Source: Nonomuraea zeae (GTDB lineage Bacteria; Actinomycetota; Actinomycetes; Streptosporangiales; Streptosporangiaceae). Taken from it: a DNA stretch of 64,000 bases. The stretch lies in NCBI RefSeq assembly GCF_005889725.1, contig NZ_VCKX01000029.1, positions 1-64,000 on the forward strand, read 5' to 3'. Below, piece after piece: positions 9,494 through 20,100 of the stretch. The notes below the pieces were generated by a model. That model was not told the origin of the DNA. It did no database searches and saw nothing but the letters and a program-made list of their open reading frames with translations. The translations under genes were made by a program, and so were the position numbers. Position 1 is the stretch's first letter. Every line of letters starts with the position of its first letter.

Positions 9494-9874
9494 ATGGCGG
9501 TAGGTGAGCAGGTGGACGAGAGCGACGCTCGGTGGATCAGTGACACATTTCACAGCGACCGTCCCGGGCGGGAGATGATGGAACATGTCACTGGACGGTG
9601 GGTGCCGCTGGTCCTGGCCGCCCTGACGCCTGGGCCAATGCGCTTCTTCGAGTTGCGCCAGCGCATCGAGGGCATCAGCGAGAAGATGCTTTCCGCCAAA
9701 CTGCGGACCCTGGTCCGCGACGGGCTGGTAGAGCGCATCGTGGAGCCAACCACCCCACCGCAAGTCAGTTATGAACTGACCCAGTTGGGTCAAGGCCCGT
9801 CCCGCCCGTTCGCCCAACTGGTCCGCTGGATTTCGGCGCACACCCCGGAGGTCATCGCGGCCCAGCAGCGCTAG
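9494..9874 (+). CDS. HxlR-family winged-helix transcriptional regulator
   Basis: 126 residues, the usual size for this family of small DNA-binding regulators. The core MMEHVTGRWVPLVLAALTPG is followed by RFFELRQRIEGISEKMLSAK (recognition helix) and the wing VEPTTPPQVSYELTQLG. HxlR proteins often sense electrophiles or redox state and control a neighbouring oxidoreductase; none is adjacent now, and the upstream neighbour was replaced by mobile elements. ATG 9494 gives the full length, but an inner ATG near 9575 is also possible. Confidence 0.88.
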   Translation: MAVGEQVDESDARWISDTFHSDRPGREMMEHVTGRWVPLVLAALTPGPMRFFELRQRIEGISEKMLSAKLRTLVRDGLVERIVEPTTPPQVSYELTQLGQGPSRPFAQLVRWISAHTPEVIAAQQR

Positions 9875-10218
9875 GACCGCAGCGTAAATCCTGCGGGTCA
9901 GGTGATTCTGAGTCCGTAAGACAGATCGCGGCGATCTCCACCCACATCATCCGCTCGCTTGCCCACGCCCTCCTGGCGTTCGACGCCAGGGGGAGAGGGA
10001 AGCAACGCTCGCGCCCTCGCACCGCCAGCAGCGCTGCGCAGAGGACTTTTGGACATCTCCGCAGCGAACTCCAGAAATCGACAACAGTTGTCACTTTTCG
10101 AAGTCGTGTGCACAGCTGTCCTGGGGATCTCGGGTTCTGTGCTGAGACGCCGTCCTGCAAGAACACCTCCCTGGCCGGAACGCTCATCCGATGGGATGTG
10201 CAGCGGTATAGGGCCTCG
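9875..10218. other. Stretch without a recognisable gene
   Basis: Frames on both strands are short or of poor composition, and no family or start signal was seen. Confidence 0.4.
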
Positions 10219-11043
10219 TCATGCGTTGCATTCGGTCTTCCACTTGGCGCGGGCGCCGCTGCCGCACAGGTACGGGTTGCCGTCGCTGGCTGGAGACCGC
10301 TTGCGCAGCACACCGGTGTCGACGCGTTCGAGGATGAACGAGTCGCCCTTACGGGGATGGCCGGGCGGAGCGGGATGTCCGGATACGGCCTGGCCGGACT
10401 CGTTCTTGTAGATCACGGTGGCCACTGTGCCGATCAGACCGCGTGGGTCCATTGAAGGCGAGTTCGGCATGACCCGCGCACATGCCGACCGAGCTTGGGC
10501 AGGGGCCCGCGTTCCATACCTGGCTGCCTCGCAGGTTCGAGCCGATGGTCAAGACGAGGCCGTGTGTCTGCCATCTGCCGACGAACGGCAGGTGACTGCG
10601 GTCGCGCCCGCGCGGCAGCTCCACTGTGCCGTCGTCGCGGATAACGACGATCTCGTGGAGGGTGCGTGACACGCACCGGCGTCAGTCGGTCGAGGCCTCG
10701 GATGGGCGGATGACCCCAGAGAGACCTTCCACTCGAAGCTGCTTAGTGTCGGGAGAGTCACGCGCCATGCGCTGACCGCCAGTAACGCGGCCGCCAACGC
10801 CCGGTCGTGCGCCGGATCCCGAGTTCCGTGGTGCACCACCACGGCGCCGTCACGGCGCCGCTCCGTAACCGAACCGTTGGCCTCACCTTCGTAGGAGTTC
10901 GACGACCTGCTGCGGGCTTGGCCACCCGGGTACGCCGACTGCTGGTCGATTATCGGGACTGGGTGGTCATCTATGGCCCATCGCGATACGAGAAGCACCG
11001 TGCCGTCGACCGTGTCGATCGTCGGTGGCAGTTTGCGCAACAC
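10219..11043 (-). pseudogene. Unrecognised decayed gene or gene pair
   Basis: Minus-strand frames at 10219-10470 (KGDSFILERVDTGVLRKRSP, ending WKTECNA), 10349-10672 (HEIVVIRDDGTVELPRG, LPFVGRWQTHGLVLTIG) and 10549-11043 (RDPAHDRALAAALLAVSAWR) have protein-like composition and overlap in different frames, as after small indels. No family was recognised. They may be one broken gene or two. Confidence 0.25.
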
Positions 11044-11413
11044 CCTCGTGATCTACATTGTAAAGGGCCGGGCGGCGCACAATATCTAGCCGAGTGACTA
11101 GCGGTCCTGCCCGGACATGCAATGGAACGGGCTTCGCCCGTACAGCCTCCAAAGATCAAGGGGCACGGAATGGTTATCGTTGGCGCCCGAAATGCGGCTT
11201 TCAAGAGGCTCGGGGTTCATCGCTCATGGCGTTTAGGAGAACGCCGCAGGACATCCCGGCGGCCGGTTAGAAGGTCGCAGCGCCGCCACCGCTCGGCTCG
11301 GGGAACGCCTTCTCGACTGGTTGGTCAGGTGACGGACCGGAGGATGCCCGAGCCGTCGCTGGCATGGACGACGGCGCGCCGCAGCTGTGCAGTCGGGGCC
11401 GGTCATCACCCGG
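11044..11413. other. Stretch without a recognisable gene
   Basis: Nothing with a start signal and a recognisable product was found on either strand. Confidence 0.4.
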
Positions 11414-12035
11414 TCAACCATATGGGGTGATTGTCGTCTCGTCCGGGGCCGCAGGGAGTGTGCGCGCAGTGCCGTGTGCAGGATGGCCAGACCGGCGGCA
11501 GTCGGTGTGGGCCGACGAAGCCTGACAGCAGTCGAAGTTCCTTCGTACGGCCCCGGGTTGGACTTGCGAGCCAGGAGGCATTGTTGGCGTTGATGGGTAG
11601 GTCGATGTAGCTATGGCGCGCCATTCTTCGCCCGCGAGGACGGCAGCGACGGCGGTGTAGAGCTCAGTGTGGCGGGTCGGTACGGCGTTGGTCAGGTACA
11701 GCATGCACACGGCCTCGGCGGCTGCCTCCAGGCCGGGATCGCCGGGCACGATGAGCAGGTCGGTCGCGATGGCGTGCCACAAGGCCGCGTCATCGGTGCG
11801 GAGGGCGTGGCTGGCCCGGGTTAGGTCGAGGGAGTGTTTGGTGCGGCGGACGGCGCCCAATTGCCGAAGTGCTCGGCGCATAAACGGGGGCCTCGTAGGT
11901 GTCGCGTTCCTTGTGCGGTCCTGTGGCTGTGGAGCATCGCCGGCTGAACCGCTGCCATCCCTCGGCGAGCACCGACCGGGCCAGGGTGTGGTTGACGGTG
12001 AGCGGGATACCTCCCTGATGAACCATGTCCAGCAA
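11414..12035 (-). pseudogene. Fragment resembling the C-terminal domain of plasmid pRiA4b ORF-3-type proteins
   Basis: Two overlapping frames contribute. One gives GGIPLTVNHTLARSVLAEGW (11950-12035), the other gives VRRTKHSLDLTRASHALRTD, then DAALWHAIATDLL and AAEAVCMLYLTNAVP (about 11620-11890). The order GxPLT, then L-T-x-x-G/S-x-x-L then ALWxxIA resembles the C-terminal extension of actinobacterial pRiA4b ORF-3-like proteins, which are linked to mobile elements. The match is from memory and weak. The N-terminal domain is absent and the frame is broken. Confidence 0.35.
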
Positions 12036-12396
12036 CCGTTGAAAAGGGCGCGAGGATTTTCTCGGTGCCGTCCGGGATGACGGCCGGGCATGACGAGCAC
12101 CCGAACGAAAGTCCCGTTAGCGGATGGCTACAGCTAACTATTTGATCTTCCGGTCGTCCTGCTTACCGGGGACTGCCGTCGAGCTTGGAATGCCAACGCA
12201 CTGCGGCGTCCCGAACGCCGGCGAGCCGGGGGCAACAGCATCGGAGGGCCCTTGCCGTACGAAACGGTTGGGTTGCAGGATCCACCCCGAGGCGAACCGG
12301 TGCAACGGGAAATCCGTCTGTTCACACCAATGCATGGCTCTTCGCACTGGGCGAGAACACTATGGGCGCAAACGACTGGAGGAGGGGGAGCCTGTG

Positions 12397-13005
12397 ATGA
12401 TGCACCTGGCCATACGGCTGGTTCCCGTCGGCGCCACCACTTTGATCATCGCCCTGACGGGAGAACTCGACGCCACCACCAGAGCCGTGCTGCCATCCTT
12501 CCTGGATCCGATCCCGCAGTCGCCGGTGACGGACGTGATCGTGGAGGCCACGCACCTGTGGTTCTGCGACGTGAACGGGCTTGCGCAGCTCGCCATCACC
12601 CAGCGGGCTATGCAGGCCAAGGGCGGCCGCCTGGCCGTGGCGGAGGCGCATCCGCCCCTGTGCAGCCTCATCGCGCTGATGAGCGAGCGCTCCGAGCTTG
12701 TGATCCCGCTCTACACCGGCATGCCCGAGGCTCTCTCCGGCACTGACGTCGAGATGTACGAGGCCCCGGCGCCGCCCGCGCCCGTGCGCCCGTGCGCCGC
12801 CACCTGCCGCGCCTGCGCACCATGCGACGCGTGCCCGCCCTCAGCCACCAGCCCCGCCCGCACTCCGAGCCGCCGCCCTGAGTCGACCGGAACGTCCGGT
12901 CGGGTCTTGCGCATCGGGGCTATGACATCGCTCAGCCGCAGGCCTGTCGCAGGTCGGCATACTATTGACCAGCTTGTGCATCAATCCCGCAGCCAGCACT
13001 TATGA
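12397..13005 (+). CDS. STAS-domain protein (anti-sigma factor antagonist type)
   Basis: 202 residues. The STAS fold occupies roughly residues 1-110: IIALTGELDATTRAVLPSFL, then VIVEATHLWFCDVNGLAQLA, where the phosphorylatable Ser/Thr of SpoIIAA-type antagonists would be. Here the usual D-S-S/T motif reads FCDVNGLA, so phosphate switching is doubtful. The C-terminal tail is Pro-rich with several cysteines (CAATCRACAPCDACPP) and is not part of the domain. ATG 12397 is preceded by a strong GGAGGAGGGGG. STAS proteins usually pair with an anti-sigma kinase; none is adjacent. Confidence 0.75.
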   Translation: MMHLAIRLVPVGATTLIIALTGELDATTRAVLPSFLDPIPQSPVTDVIVEATHLWFCDVNGLAQLAITQRAMQAKGGRLAVAEAHPPLCSLIALMSERSELVIPLYTGMPEALSGTDVEMYEAPAPPAPVRPCAATCRACAPCDACPPSATSPARTPSRRPESTGTSGRVLRIGAMTSLSRRPVAGRHTIDQLVHQSRSQHL

Positions 13006-13507
13006 GAAAAGCGCCATGCTGCTCGGCAGCACTCTCATGACCAGCGACTCTGCCCAAGCGGGGACCCGCAACGAGGAAACCCTCACGCTGCTTGACGAAT
13101 TTGAGCGAGCCGGGCTACTCAGCATCGACGGGGAACCAGGCGAGCGCGCGACGATCGCCGTCATGATCGCTCCCGAGGATCCGTTTGAAGGCGAGGGTGC
13201 CGAAGCACAAGCCGGCGCACTCGTCTCCTTGGCAGCCGGAATGGATGCGGTGAGCCGAGGCACCGTACTCGCTGGCGGTAACACCTCCACCCTTCCCGGC
13301 GGCCTCATCGCCGCCTTGCGCGCCAAAGACGAGACCGTCAAGCACGTCACCACGGTTGCCACCGCCGATACCCCCTTGGGATATATCACGGTCGTCTATG
13401 CCCTGCGGGAGCAATTGAACGGGCGTGCGGGTCAGTACGGCACGGGCACAGGAGCCTCGTCATTCCCGCTCACGACGTCGCACGCGACCCCATCTCCCAG
13501 CCGGTAG
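12965..13507 (+). pseudogene. C-terminal part of a MctB-like copper transporter
   Basis: The frame encodes LTLLDEFERAGLLSIDG, VLAGGNTSTLPGGLIAALRA, then VTTVATADTPLGYITVVYAL and REQLNGRAGQYGTGTGASS. This is the C-terminal domain of actinobacterial MctB (DUF3186) proteins, which normally carry an N-terminal transmembrane segment and coiled coil and total about 310 residues. The N-terminal half is missing, so this is a fragment. The start given is only the first start codon of the frame. A serine-recombinase fragment follows directly, suggesting recombination at this junction. Confidence 0.7.
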
Positions 13508-13522
13508 AAGGAAGCGTCACCG

Positions 13523-13642
13523 CTCCAGCTCGATGCCCTGGCGGCCAGCGGCTACGACGAACTGGTCATGGAGAAGGAGTCGGGCAAGCGCGGTATCGCG
13601 CGACCAGCATGGGAGGCGCTCTTAGAGGTCCTAACAAAATGA
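13523..13642 (+). pseudogene. Serine recombinase (resolvase) N-terminal fragment
   Basis: The frame reads QLDALAASGYDELVMEKESG then KRGIARPAWEALLEVL. It matches the resolvase catalytic-domain pattern of Q-x-x-x-L-x-x-x-G, then E-K-x-S-G-x and R-P-x-x-x-x-x-L. The catalytic Ser region upstream is gone, and the downstream part is cut by the IS5-type element that begins at about 13624. Confidence 0.6.
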
Positions 13643-14519
13643 TCTAGAGCCGAGTCCCGTGGCGTTGCTGGTCGTTGATCTTCGTGTGAAGAAGGGCGAG
13701 CAGTTACCGTGGATGGTGCAGGACAGCCTGTGGGAGCGGATCGAGCCGCTGCTGCCGAAGGTGGAGCGGCGCCGGCGCCATCCGGGACGTAAGCGGCTGG
13801 ATGACCGGCTGGCGTTGCAGGGCATCTTGTTTGTGCTCTACACCGCGATCCCGTGGGAGTTCCTGCCGCAGGAGCTCGGGTTCGGCTCAGGCATGACCTG
13901 CTGGCGGCGGCTGCGCGACTGGCACCAGGCCGGAGTGTGGGACCGGCTGCACCAGCTCCTGCTCGCCGAGTTGCACGCCGCCGGTCAGCTTGACTGGTCC
14001 AAGGCGGTGATCGACAGCTCCCACATCCGGGCGCTCAAGGGCGGCCCAAAACCGGGCCGAGCCCGGTCGACCGCGCCAAGCCGGGCTCGAAACACCACGT
14101 CATCACCGAAGGCGGAGGCATCCCCCTCGCCGTCTCCCTGACCGGCGGCCACCGCAACGACGTCACCCAGCTCATGCCCCTGATCAAAGCCATCCCGCCG
14201 GTACGCGGCCGCGTCGGCCGACCACGTCAGCGGCCCGACTGCCTGTACGCCGACCGCGGCTACGACCACGACAAGTACCGCCGCCTGGTCTGGCGCACCG
14301 GCATCAAACCCATCATCGCCCGGCGCGGCACCCCACACGGCTCCGGCCTGGGCATTCACCGGTGGGTCGTCGAACGCACGATCGCGCTCCTGCACTGGTT
14401 CCGCCGCCTGCGCATCCGCTGGGAAGTCCGCGACGACATCCACGAAGCGTTCATGACCCTCGCCGCTGCCATCATCTGCTGGCGACGCCTCGTCCGCTGA
14501 TCTTTCTGTTAGGACCTCT
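13624..14519 (+). mobile_element. IS5-family (IS427-like) insertion sequence
   Basis: Left end AGAGGTCCTAACAAAATGAT at 13624 and reversed right end AGAGGTCCTAACAGAAAGAT at 14519 are near-perfect inverted repeats around a two-frame transposase. The element interrupts a serine-recombinase fragment. Length about 0.9 kb. No target duplication was recognised with confidence. Confidence 0.8.
13659..14500 (+). CDS. IS5-family transposase, made by -1 frameshifting
   Basis: The first frame (13659-14141) covers DSLWERIEPLLPKVERRRR to the first catalytic Asp region (AVIDSSHIRALKGG). The conserved continuation (PSPVDRAKPGSKHHVITEGG, YADRGYDHDKYR, HRWVVERTIALLHWFRRLRI) is in the -1 frame and runs to 14500. 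At the junction the sequence is CCCAAAACC (14045-14053), so a Lys tRNA on AAA can slip back one base. This is a known device in IS427-group elements. Joined, the protein is about 280 residues with all DDE parts. A plain one-base deletion is the alternative. Confidence 0.8.
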
Positions 14520-14557
14520 TGGTGGGCATTTGATTTGAGTAGATTGCGGCTTATGCG

Positions 14558-15397
14558 CTAGTAGGTGCCTCGCCAGGTTGGCGTGGTCTCGTCCGTTATA
14601 CGCTTCGTGAGATTGTTGATCGGGGCGATGTGGATCATGGCTTGGGAGCTGGTGGGCAGGGTCTCATAATCGCGGGTTAAACGGCGGTAGAGCATGAGCC
14701 AGCCCAGGCTGCGTTCGACGACCCAGCGGCGTTTAACGACATGGAATCCGCGAGTTTCGGCTTTTCTGGAGACGACTTCCACGTCGATGCCTAATGCGGC
14801 GCCGTGTTCGATCAGGGCGTTCTTGAAGCCGGTGTCGACCCAGGTTTTGGATATCGTCGGGTAGGTGCTCTTGGTTTGGTCGAGTAGCCCTTTTCCGATG
14901 ACGTTGTCGGACAGACCTGCGGCGGCAACGCTCACAGCGAGGATAAGTCCGAGCGTGTCGGTGACGATGCCGCGCTTGCGACCGACGATCTTCTTGGCGG
15001 CGTCGGTTCCTTGGCTGGTGAGGGGCACGCTGGTGGAGGTCTTCACACTCTGGGTGTCCATCACGCACGCGGTTGGTTCGGCCGTACGGCCTTCTTTGAC
15101 ACGGGCCAGGCCGGTCATCTCGTAATTGAGCTGTACAAAGATTCCCTCATCGCGCCAAGCTGCGTAGTGGTCGTAGACGGTGCTGTACGACGGGAAGTCA
15201 TGCGGCAGGTATTTCCAGGCGATTCCCGTACGGTTGACATACAGGATCGCGTTGAAGACGTCGCGTAGTTCGACCGAGGCGGGTTGACCGGTGGGCCGGC
15301 GGTCGAGCCTGGCTTGCCGCCAAGCGGTCAAGGTGGGTTCGATTAAGGCCCAGCGGGCGTCGGATATGTCGCTGGGATAGGGCTTTCGCTCGCTCAT
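14558..15397 (-). CDS. IS5-family transposase (second, unrelated to the neighbour)
   Basis: 279 residues from ATG 15397 (MSERKPYPSDISDARW), intact. DUF4096 N-terminal domain (ALIEPTLTAWRQARLDRRPT), then DDE core: CVMDTQSVKTSTSVPLTSQG (Asp), KTWVDTGFKNALIEHG (Asp), KRRWVVERSLGWLMLYRRLT (Glu). It belongs to the same subgroup as the transposase at 33983-34816 and differs from the 13.6 kb element. Terminal repeats could not be identified by eye. It lies tail to tail with the IS427-like element only 40 bp away. Confidence 0.9.
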   Translation of the reverse strand: MSERKPYPSDISDARWALIEPTLTAWRQARLDRRPTGQPASVELRDVFNAILYVNRTGIAWKYLPHDFPSYSTVYDHYAAWRDEGIFVQLNYEMTGLARVKEGRTAEPTACVMDTQSVKTSTSVPLTSQGTDAAKKIVGRKRGIVTDTLGLILAVSVAAAGLSDNVIGKGLLDQTKSTYPTISKTWVDTGFKNALIEHGAALGIDVEVVSRKAETRGFHVVKRRWVVERSLGWLMLYRRLTRDYETLPTSSQAMIHIAPINNLTKRITDETTPTWRGTY

Positions 15398-15604
15398 GGC
15401 GGAATTTCTACCCGACATATGTGATCGATAGTGATCCTCGGCGGGGTCGTGAACTTCTACCGCATTCCTAGACCAGACGGAATTCGAGCATCATTTGCTG
15501 ATGAAACGGACGCCCTTGCCGGCGGCGAGGAGTGAGCAAATTTGTGCCTATTGGACAAAGAGCCCAAAGCCTGTCGAGACAAAGCGGGTACATGACATCG
15601 AGTC

Positions 15605-15841
15605 ATGCCTAAACCCCCACTCAGCTGGCAACCCACCGGCGACCAACTGCACGGTTCAGCCCCCTACCTGGGGCACAGCACGTTGAAACTATGGCTCTGG
15701 CCTCTGCCGCCGGCCGGGCCCTTCGAACTCGGCGTGGAATGGTCCAGCGGAGGCGTCGAACTGAGCGTCGCCCAACTCGACGGCGCAGCCATCGTGTCCG
15801 CTGCTCAGCAGTCAGTCCCGTACCGGCCGGATCACCAATAG
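15605..15841 (+). CDS. Small hypothetical protein
   Basis: 78 residues. The segment LWLWPLPPAGPFELGVEWSS then AQLDGAAIVSAAQQSV resembles short cytoplasmic proteins common in Streptosporangiales (pattern W-P-L-P-P-x-G-P-x-E..W), of unknown function. No signal peptide or membrane segment. The start ATG 15605 lacks a strong ribosome binding site, so it may be the C-terminal part of a longer protein. Confidence 0.4.
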   Translation: MPKPPLSWQPTGDQLHGSAPYLGHSTLKLWLWPLPPAGPFELGVEWSSGGVELSVAQLDGAAIVSAAQQSVPYRPDHQ

Positions 15842-15981
15842 AGCGAGATCTTCGACAGGCTCGATCGCGGGCTCGCGGACGAGATCCAGCCTCAAAACAG
15901 GGCAGGCGCAGCGACATGGCGCGCACGAAGCCGCCAACCTGCACACCAAGACCTCGTCAGCCTCACGCTGCCGGGGTCTTC

Positions 15982-16239
15982 TTACATCGCCACATCCTCA
16001 CGCCGGCTGGCGCGTTCATCCTCATCTTGAGTGTCCGGGAACAAATCCTCCGCGTCCTCCAAGTCGAGGAGCATTGGCCTGGCTCCCGGGATCAGCAGTA
16101 CGGCGGTGTCCGGGACTGGGCCGTACAGCCGGCGGATGGCCTCCAGCGTGTCACTGACCTGACACAGTGGCTGGTGCCAGCCGAGCCGTTCCTCTGCGCC
16201 GTCCCTATGCCAGTAGGTCACCCCGATGGAGCACGCCAT
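15982..16239 (-). CDS. Small hypothetical protein
   Basis: 85 residues from ATG 16239 (MACSIGVTYWHRDGAEERLG) to LLDLEDAEDLFPDTQDEDER. Composition and codon use are protein-like and the acidic tail is typical of small cytoplasmic actinobacterial proteins. The family was not recognised. The frame stays open upstream but loses protein character. Confidence 0.45.
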   Translation of the reverse strand: MACSIGVTYWHRDGAEERLGWHQPLCQVSDTLEAIRRLYGPVPDTAVLLIPGARPMLLDLEDAEDLFPDTQDEDERASRREDVAM

Positions 16240-16326
16240 GCGGCTTCGAGGCAGGTCAGCCCCGCGCTCACGAACGGGTCCGCCAGGGGGCGGCCGATCG
16301 CTGCCAGTCCGGCGCGTCAGGACCAG

Positions 16327-16599
16327 TCCATCAGCGGCACCGCCCCTCTGCGCCTGTCCGGCTATCGTGAGGCGATCGCCGCCCACGGGCTCGCGGAGAT
16401 CACGGCCTCGGTCGAGCGCTACCACCGCGCCGAAGGAGCGTCCGCGATGGCCAGGCTGCTGGACGCGCCGTCCCCGCCGGACGCAGTCTTCTGCTTCAAC
16501 GACCTGCTCGCTCTGGGCGCCCTGCGCACGGTGCTGGCCTCGGGCCAACGCGTTCCCGAGGACGTGGTGGTCGGCCGTCGAGGCGATCAAGGACCATGA
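16327..16599 (+). pseudogene. LacI-family regulator fragment
   Basis: The peptide RLSGYREAIAAHGL, then VERYHRAEGASAMARLLDAP and PDAVFCFNDLLALGALRTVL, then QRVPEDVVV is the effector-binding domain of a LacI/GalR regulator. The DNA-binding domain and the N-terminal subdomain are missing, and the frame breaks right after the VPEDV motif. It overlaps no other recognised gene. Confidence 0.7.
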
Positions 16600-16929
16600 C
16601 CGACGCCGCGGAGCAGCTATCCCCGCCCCGCGACCATCGAACCGGCAGCCACAAACTGACTTCCGGGCAGGACGCGTGGCGAACCCGGTTCGGGGCGGCG
16701 GCTCGGGGAGACGGACCGGCGGCGGCAAGACCGACACCGCGCCTCGGCGCCGACCGCACAGGCGCACTGAGCAGTTCCCCGAAACTCACTTTGGCAGGAA
16801 ACCTGCATAGATTTGCAGTTTTGTGCCTGGCGCTTGGGGCGTGGCGATCTGATGCTGACCTTCAGTCATGTAGATCGAGTCGCGTCGTGGACATTAGCAC
16901 GCGGTGAGAGCCGATGACGCCGCACCCGA

Positions 16930-17056
16930 ATGGAAAAGGATGTTCCGGCAGGGGGTGGTCGCGGCCGCCACCGCGGGGGTCCGAGGAAGCGGGTTGCGAA
17001 GTCTCCGCGGAGCGGGCTTGGGAGAGGTCCACCTGAGGGCGCGCGACCCTCTGAGC
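16930..17056 (+). pseudogene. Remnant 5-prime end of a secreted-protein gene
   Basis: ATGGAAAAGGATGTTCCGGC at 16930 closely matches the start region of the secreted LamG protein at 23581 (ATGGAGAAAAGATGTTCCGA), including the ribosome binding site and the first residues MFRQG. After about 20 codons the frame loses protein character, and a strong hairpin follows at 17057. It looks like the start of a paralogue whose body was deleted. Confidence 0.4.
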
Positions 17057-17083
17057 CTCGCCCGCCGTTCGCCGGCGGGCGAG
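17057..17083 (+). terminator. Strong hairpin, probable terminator
   Basis: CTCGCCCGCCG, loop TTCGC, CGGCGGGCGAG: a perfect 11-bp stem without a T-run, as usual for actinobacterial terminators. It lies upstream of the RHS gene start at 17186, which argues that the RHS gene does not begin at the earlier in-frame start at 16904. Confidence 0.6.
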
Positions 17084-17185
17084 GAGCATCTGACAGGCAA
17101 ATCACCGACAAGAACCCCGGCGAGGCCTCACGCACCGGGCGCGGCACGGAACAGCCCAGGTAATCCAGGGACGAGAGCAGGAAAG

Positions 17186-20100
17186 ATGATGACAGATCGC
17201 CCACCGCGACGGCCACGAGCCGTCGCAGTGATCACGGCGTTGGTGACGGGAATCGCGATCGCGAGCGTACCGTCGCAGCCAGCGGCTGCCTTGCCTGTCA
17301 CAACCGTCGGCGTCCAGAAGGAGCCGGTCGTGGCGGCTCGCTACGCCGAACGGGTGAAGGCCCCATCGGGCCAGGTGAAATCCTGGCGGGCCACGGCGCC
17401 GGTGTGGCCGGCGCGAGGCGTCGCCGAGGTCGAGGTGTCCGCCGCGGGAGCCACAGCGGCGGACAAACGTGGCGCCCGCGCCGGCGACTTACCCGTGTGG
17501 GTGGACGCGGCGGCGGGAGCGGCGGCCACGGCCGATGGCGGCCCCGCCAAGATGCGGGTGGAGTCGCTGGGCAAGGTCGAGACCGCGGGGGCGGAAGGCC
17601 TAGCGCTGCGGATGACCCGCGCCGACGGTCAGGCGATGGATGTGCCGGCCCGGCTGACCGTCGACTACAGCGCCTTCCGGTTCGCCTACGGCGGCGACTG
17701 GGCGTCCCGGCTGCGGGTGTGGCGCCTGCCGGAGTGCGCGCTCCGCACCCCGAAGGAGGCCTCGTGCCAGGGCGCCATGGTGACGTCGGTCAACGACGTC
17801 GGCGCGGGTACCGTGTCGGCGCAGGTCACAGTGCCCGGCTCCGCGGCGGAGCCGGGCGCGACGGCCGCCTCGGGCACGCTGCTGGCGGTCGCGGCCGAGC
17901 CGTCCGGGTCCGCCGGTGACTACAAAGCGACGTCGCTGGCGCCGTCGGCGACCTGGAGCGCCGAGGGCAACAGCGGGAACTTCTCCTGGTCGTACCCGGT
18001 ACGGGTGCCGCCGGGGCTGGGCGGGCCGCAGCCGGCCGTCACGCTGGGGTACTCGGCGGACAGCGTCGACGGGCGGACGGCCGCGGTCAACAGCCAGCCC
18101 TCCTGGGCCGGTGAGGGGTTCGACTGGCACCCGGGTTTCATCGAGCGGCGCTACATCGGCTGCGCGCAGGACATGGCAGCCAAGAACGGCAAGCCGGCCA
18201 GCAACAAGGTGGCGACCGGCGACCTGTGTTGGGCCACCGACAACGCGGTGTTGTCGATGCAGGGTCACGCCGGTGAGCTGATCAAGGACGCCTCCGGTGG
18301 CGACACGTGGCGCCTGCGTGCCGACGACGGCACCAGGATCGAGCGCAGGACCGGAGCGGCCAACGGGGATGACGACGGCGAGTGGTGGCTGGTCACCACG
18401 ACCGACGGCACCCAGTATTGGTTCGGCGGAAGGCCGGGATCGCAGTCGGCGCTGACGGTGCCCGTGTTCGGCAACCATGAGGGCGAACGGTGCTACAGGA
18501 CGACGTTCGCCGCCTCCTCCTGCACCCAGGCCTACCGCTGGCAACTGGACCACGTGGTGGACCCGCACGGCAACACGATGCGGATCTCGTACACGAAGGA
18601 GACCAATCGCTACGGGCGCAATCTCACTGCGGCGGACGCGGTGGAGTACGACCGGGCGGGTTACCCGCAGACGATCGAGTACGGCACGCGCGGCACCACC
18701 GACCAGGCCCCCATGCGCGTCTCGTTCGGCCTGGGCGACCGATGCCTGAGCGCGTGCGGCGAGAACAGGAACTGGCCGGACGTGCCGCTCGACCTGAAGT
18801 GCTCGGCTTCCCCGTGCGGGTACACGCAGGTCTCCCCGTCGTTCTGGATGACCAAGCGCCTGGCCTCCGTCACCACTCAGGTACTCGACCCCGGCATCGG
18901 CCAGTACGCCGACGCGGAGTCCTGGACGCTGACGCACGCCTTCCCGGCGGTGGAGGACTACGGCACGCCCGCGATGTGGCTGGCGAGTATAGCGCACAAG
19001 GGGCTCGCGGGAGCAGGCGCCGACGTCGCCGTGCCAGAGGTGCGTTTCACCTCCGAGCTGCTGTCCAACCGTGTCGACACTCGTGAGGACACCTACCCGG
19101 CGATGAACCGGCACCGGATCAAGACGATCACCGACGAGAACGGCGGCGTGACCGACGTCGTGTACGCCCCCGACGACTGCGTCGCCGGATCGCGGACGCC
19201 GGACGAACGCAACCTGCACGACAACGCCTACCGGTGCTATCCGGTGCGCTGGACCCCCGCGGGGAAGACCGAGGCGATCACCGACTTCTTCCACAAGCAC
19301 GTGGTGCAGTCCGTCACGGTGGCGGAGGTCGGCACCGGGAGTCCGACGTCCTCGCCGAAGGTGACCACCGGCTACACCTACAACGGCACGCCGGCCTGGC
19401 ACTACTCCGACGACGACGGGATGGTCAAGCCGGAGTACAAGACCTGGTCAGTGTGGCGGGGCTACTCGTCGGTGACCAGGACGGTCGGCGAAGGTGCCCA
19501 GCAGATGCGCACCGAAAAGCGCTACTTCCGCGGCATGCACGGCGACAAGCTGCCGTCGGGCACCCGCGTGGCCGAGTTGCCGGCCATCACGGCGAACGGC
19601 GTCCCCTCGTCCAAGGACGAGGAGGCCTTCGCAGGACGGCTGCGCGAGGCCATCATCTACGACGGCCAGGCGGAGGTGTCGGCCGCGGTCAGCCAGTACA
19701 CCCAGTCCGAGCCGACCGCGTCGCGCACCCTCGGCGGGGTGACCGTGCACGCGCGCATGGTGCACGAGTCGGCCTCGCACACCCGCACCACGCGTGACGG
19801 GGCACGGGCGCCGCGCACCACCACGACCACCCGGCAGGTCGACGGCTACCGGCTGCCGACGGCGGTGGACGAGCGCGGCGACGACAACGTCGCCGGCGAC
19901 GAGAAGTGCACACTGACCGAGTACGCGCGCGACCCCGGCACCCCGATCGTGGACAGCCCGTCACGGGTACGGACGTTTGCCGCCGACTGCGCCACCGCCA
20001 AGGACGCCGAGGCGAACAACACCCTGCGCGAGGAGCAGGTCATCGCCGAGGAGCGCACCTCCTACGACCACAAGCCGTGGGGGCAGGCTCCCAGCGCGGG

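Noticed and set aside
12116..12138. GTTAGC..GCTAAC inverted repeat before the STAS gene
   Set aside because: Only six bases per arm with an 11-base spacer and far (about 260 bp) from the start codon; too weak to call an operator.
16904..17185. Upstream in-frame extension of the RHS protein
   Set aside because: The extension contains a terminator hairpin and lacks protein character, while ATG 17186 has a ribosome binding site and a signal peptide right behind it.
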